DNA from: Planctomycetota bacterium
GTDB lineage: Bacteria > Planctomycetota > Planctomycetia > Pirellulales > Pirellulaceae
Direction: 5' to 3'
DNA length: 21,583 bases
Assembly (NCBI GenBank): GCA_026692885.1
Contig: JAPLNJ010001046.1
Coordinates: 1-21,583 of the forward strand
A program made the translations under genes and the position numbers. This document shows, one piece after another, positions 21,214-21,583 of this stretch (positions are counted from its first letter, which is position 1; the number at the start of each line of letters is the position of its first letter). Under the pieces are notes generated by a model. The model worked only from the letters and a program-made list of their open reading frames with translations. It did no database searches and was not told the origin of the DNA.

Positions 21214-21583
21214 CACTAAACGGTAGTTGGGGCGATTCGCGTAAAGAATGAGATCTTATGGTTCTGTGAATTGGATGCCACGGGCTTGCCCCGTGGAGGC
21301 TCACGTTTGCAGCTACACGAGGCGCTCCCTCGCGTCGTTATACACAAGTTTTCGCTCTGATAGGGGCAGCCACATAGCAGCTCAAGTTTTCGCCCCGATA
21401 GGGGCAGCCACATAACAGCCCAGGGCAGAGCGGAGCGGCGCTAGCCGCGTAGCGCCGCCCTGGGTTAGGGGAGTATCAGGAACGCCAGCCCTGAAGGGGC
21501 GAAACAAGCCTTGGCCCATCTGACGAACGATGCGCGTGAGAGGAACCGATTTGTTTCGCCCCTTCAGGGCTACCGGGATAAAT
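21214..21583. repeat. Repeat-rich non-coding end of the window
   Basis: No gene is supported. In order: the hairpin CCACGGGC/GCCCCGTGG (21278-21296); a 38-base direct repeat (21346-21383 and 21384-21421, sharing GATAGGGGCAGCCACATA with a few changes elsewhere); a palindrome bounded by GCCCAGGGC and GCCCTGGG (21418-21464) with an inner GCGGCGCTA-type stem; and a perfect 21-base inverted repeat (21487-21507 with 21551-21571) containing AGCCCTGAAGGGGCGAAAC. Such palindrome clusters are typical intergenic material in planctomycetes; the window ends inside it. Confidence 0.75.

Noticed and set aside
21346..21421. A CRISPR array at the right end
   Set aside because: Only two adjacent repeat units, with no spacers and no cas genes.

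Overview
The window looks like a GC-rich chromosomal segment from a planctomycete (Planctomycetota, probably Pirellulales-like). The reasons are a large secreted cohesin/Calx-beta/dockerin protein, two secreted WXXGXW-repeat proteins, a planctomycete-style sigma-70 factor with an extra N-terminal domain, and many interspersed palindromes of the kind common in these genomes. This assignment rests on family knowledge, not on a search.

Layout: (1) 1-2487, the 3' part of a surface or secreted cohesin-Calx-beta-dockerin protein that runs in from the left. (2) 2849-4696, a CBM48-GH13 alpha-glucan enzyme. (3) 5149-5498, two very small membrane proteins (DUF3309 and an unknown). (4) 5740-7977, a complete DnaK and a small conserved-looking hypothetical gene, converging on a minus-strand DUF2294/MpsC-like gene (8106-8504). 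(5) 8848-10608, WXXGXW protein 1. (6) 10675-17094, a tightly packed plus-strand run of small membrane and stress proteins: DUF883/ElaB-like, a 3-TM protein, a 42-residue protein, a bacterioferritin-like diiron protein, a CsbD-DUF883-like fusion, three more proteins with DUF883-like tails, a holin-X-like (Phage_holin_3_6) protein, an AI-2E-type permease with a large extra C-terminal domain, and a YihY/BrkB membrane protein. (7) 17399-19953, CsbD, DUF1328, WXXGXW protein 2 and a small anchored protein. (8) 20041-21213, a sigma-70 family factor. (9) 21214-21583, repeats only.

The gene content reads as an envelope- and stress-adaptation island: chaperone, iron storage/antioxidant protein, CsbD, DUF883, DUF1328, DUF3309, glucan metabolism and a dedicated-looking sigma factor. 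Coordinated function is an inference from clustering.

The most striking non-coding signal is a roughly 106-base structured element present four times (2691-2796, 4796-4901, 8620-8727, 17194-17301). Every copy has a sigma-70-like promoter with the same 16-base spacer upstream and ends in a strong intrinsic terminator with compensating base changes. Each lies upstream of a stress/envelope-type gene (GH13 enzyme, DUF3309, WXXGXW protein 1, CsbD). It could be a family of small RNAs or a leader/attenuator RNA; I do not recognise it as a described RNA family. Two TA-flanked inverted-repeat elements (7979-8108, 16072-16168) look like MITEs and provide the stop codons of neighbouring genes.
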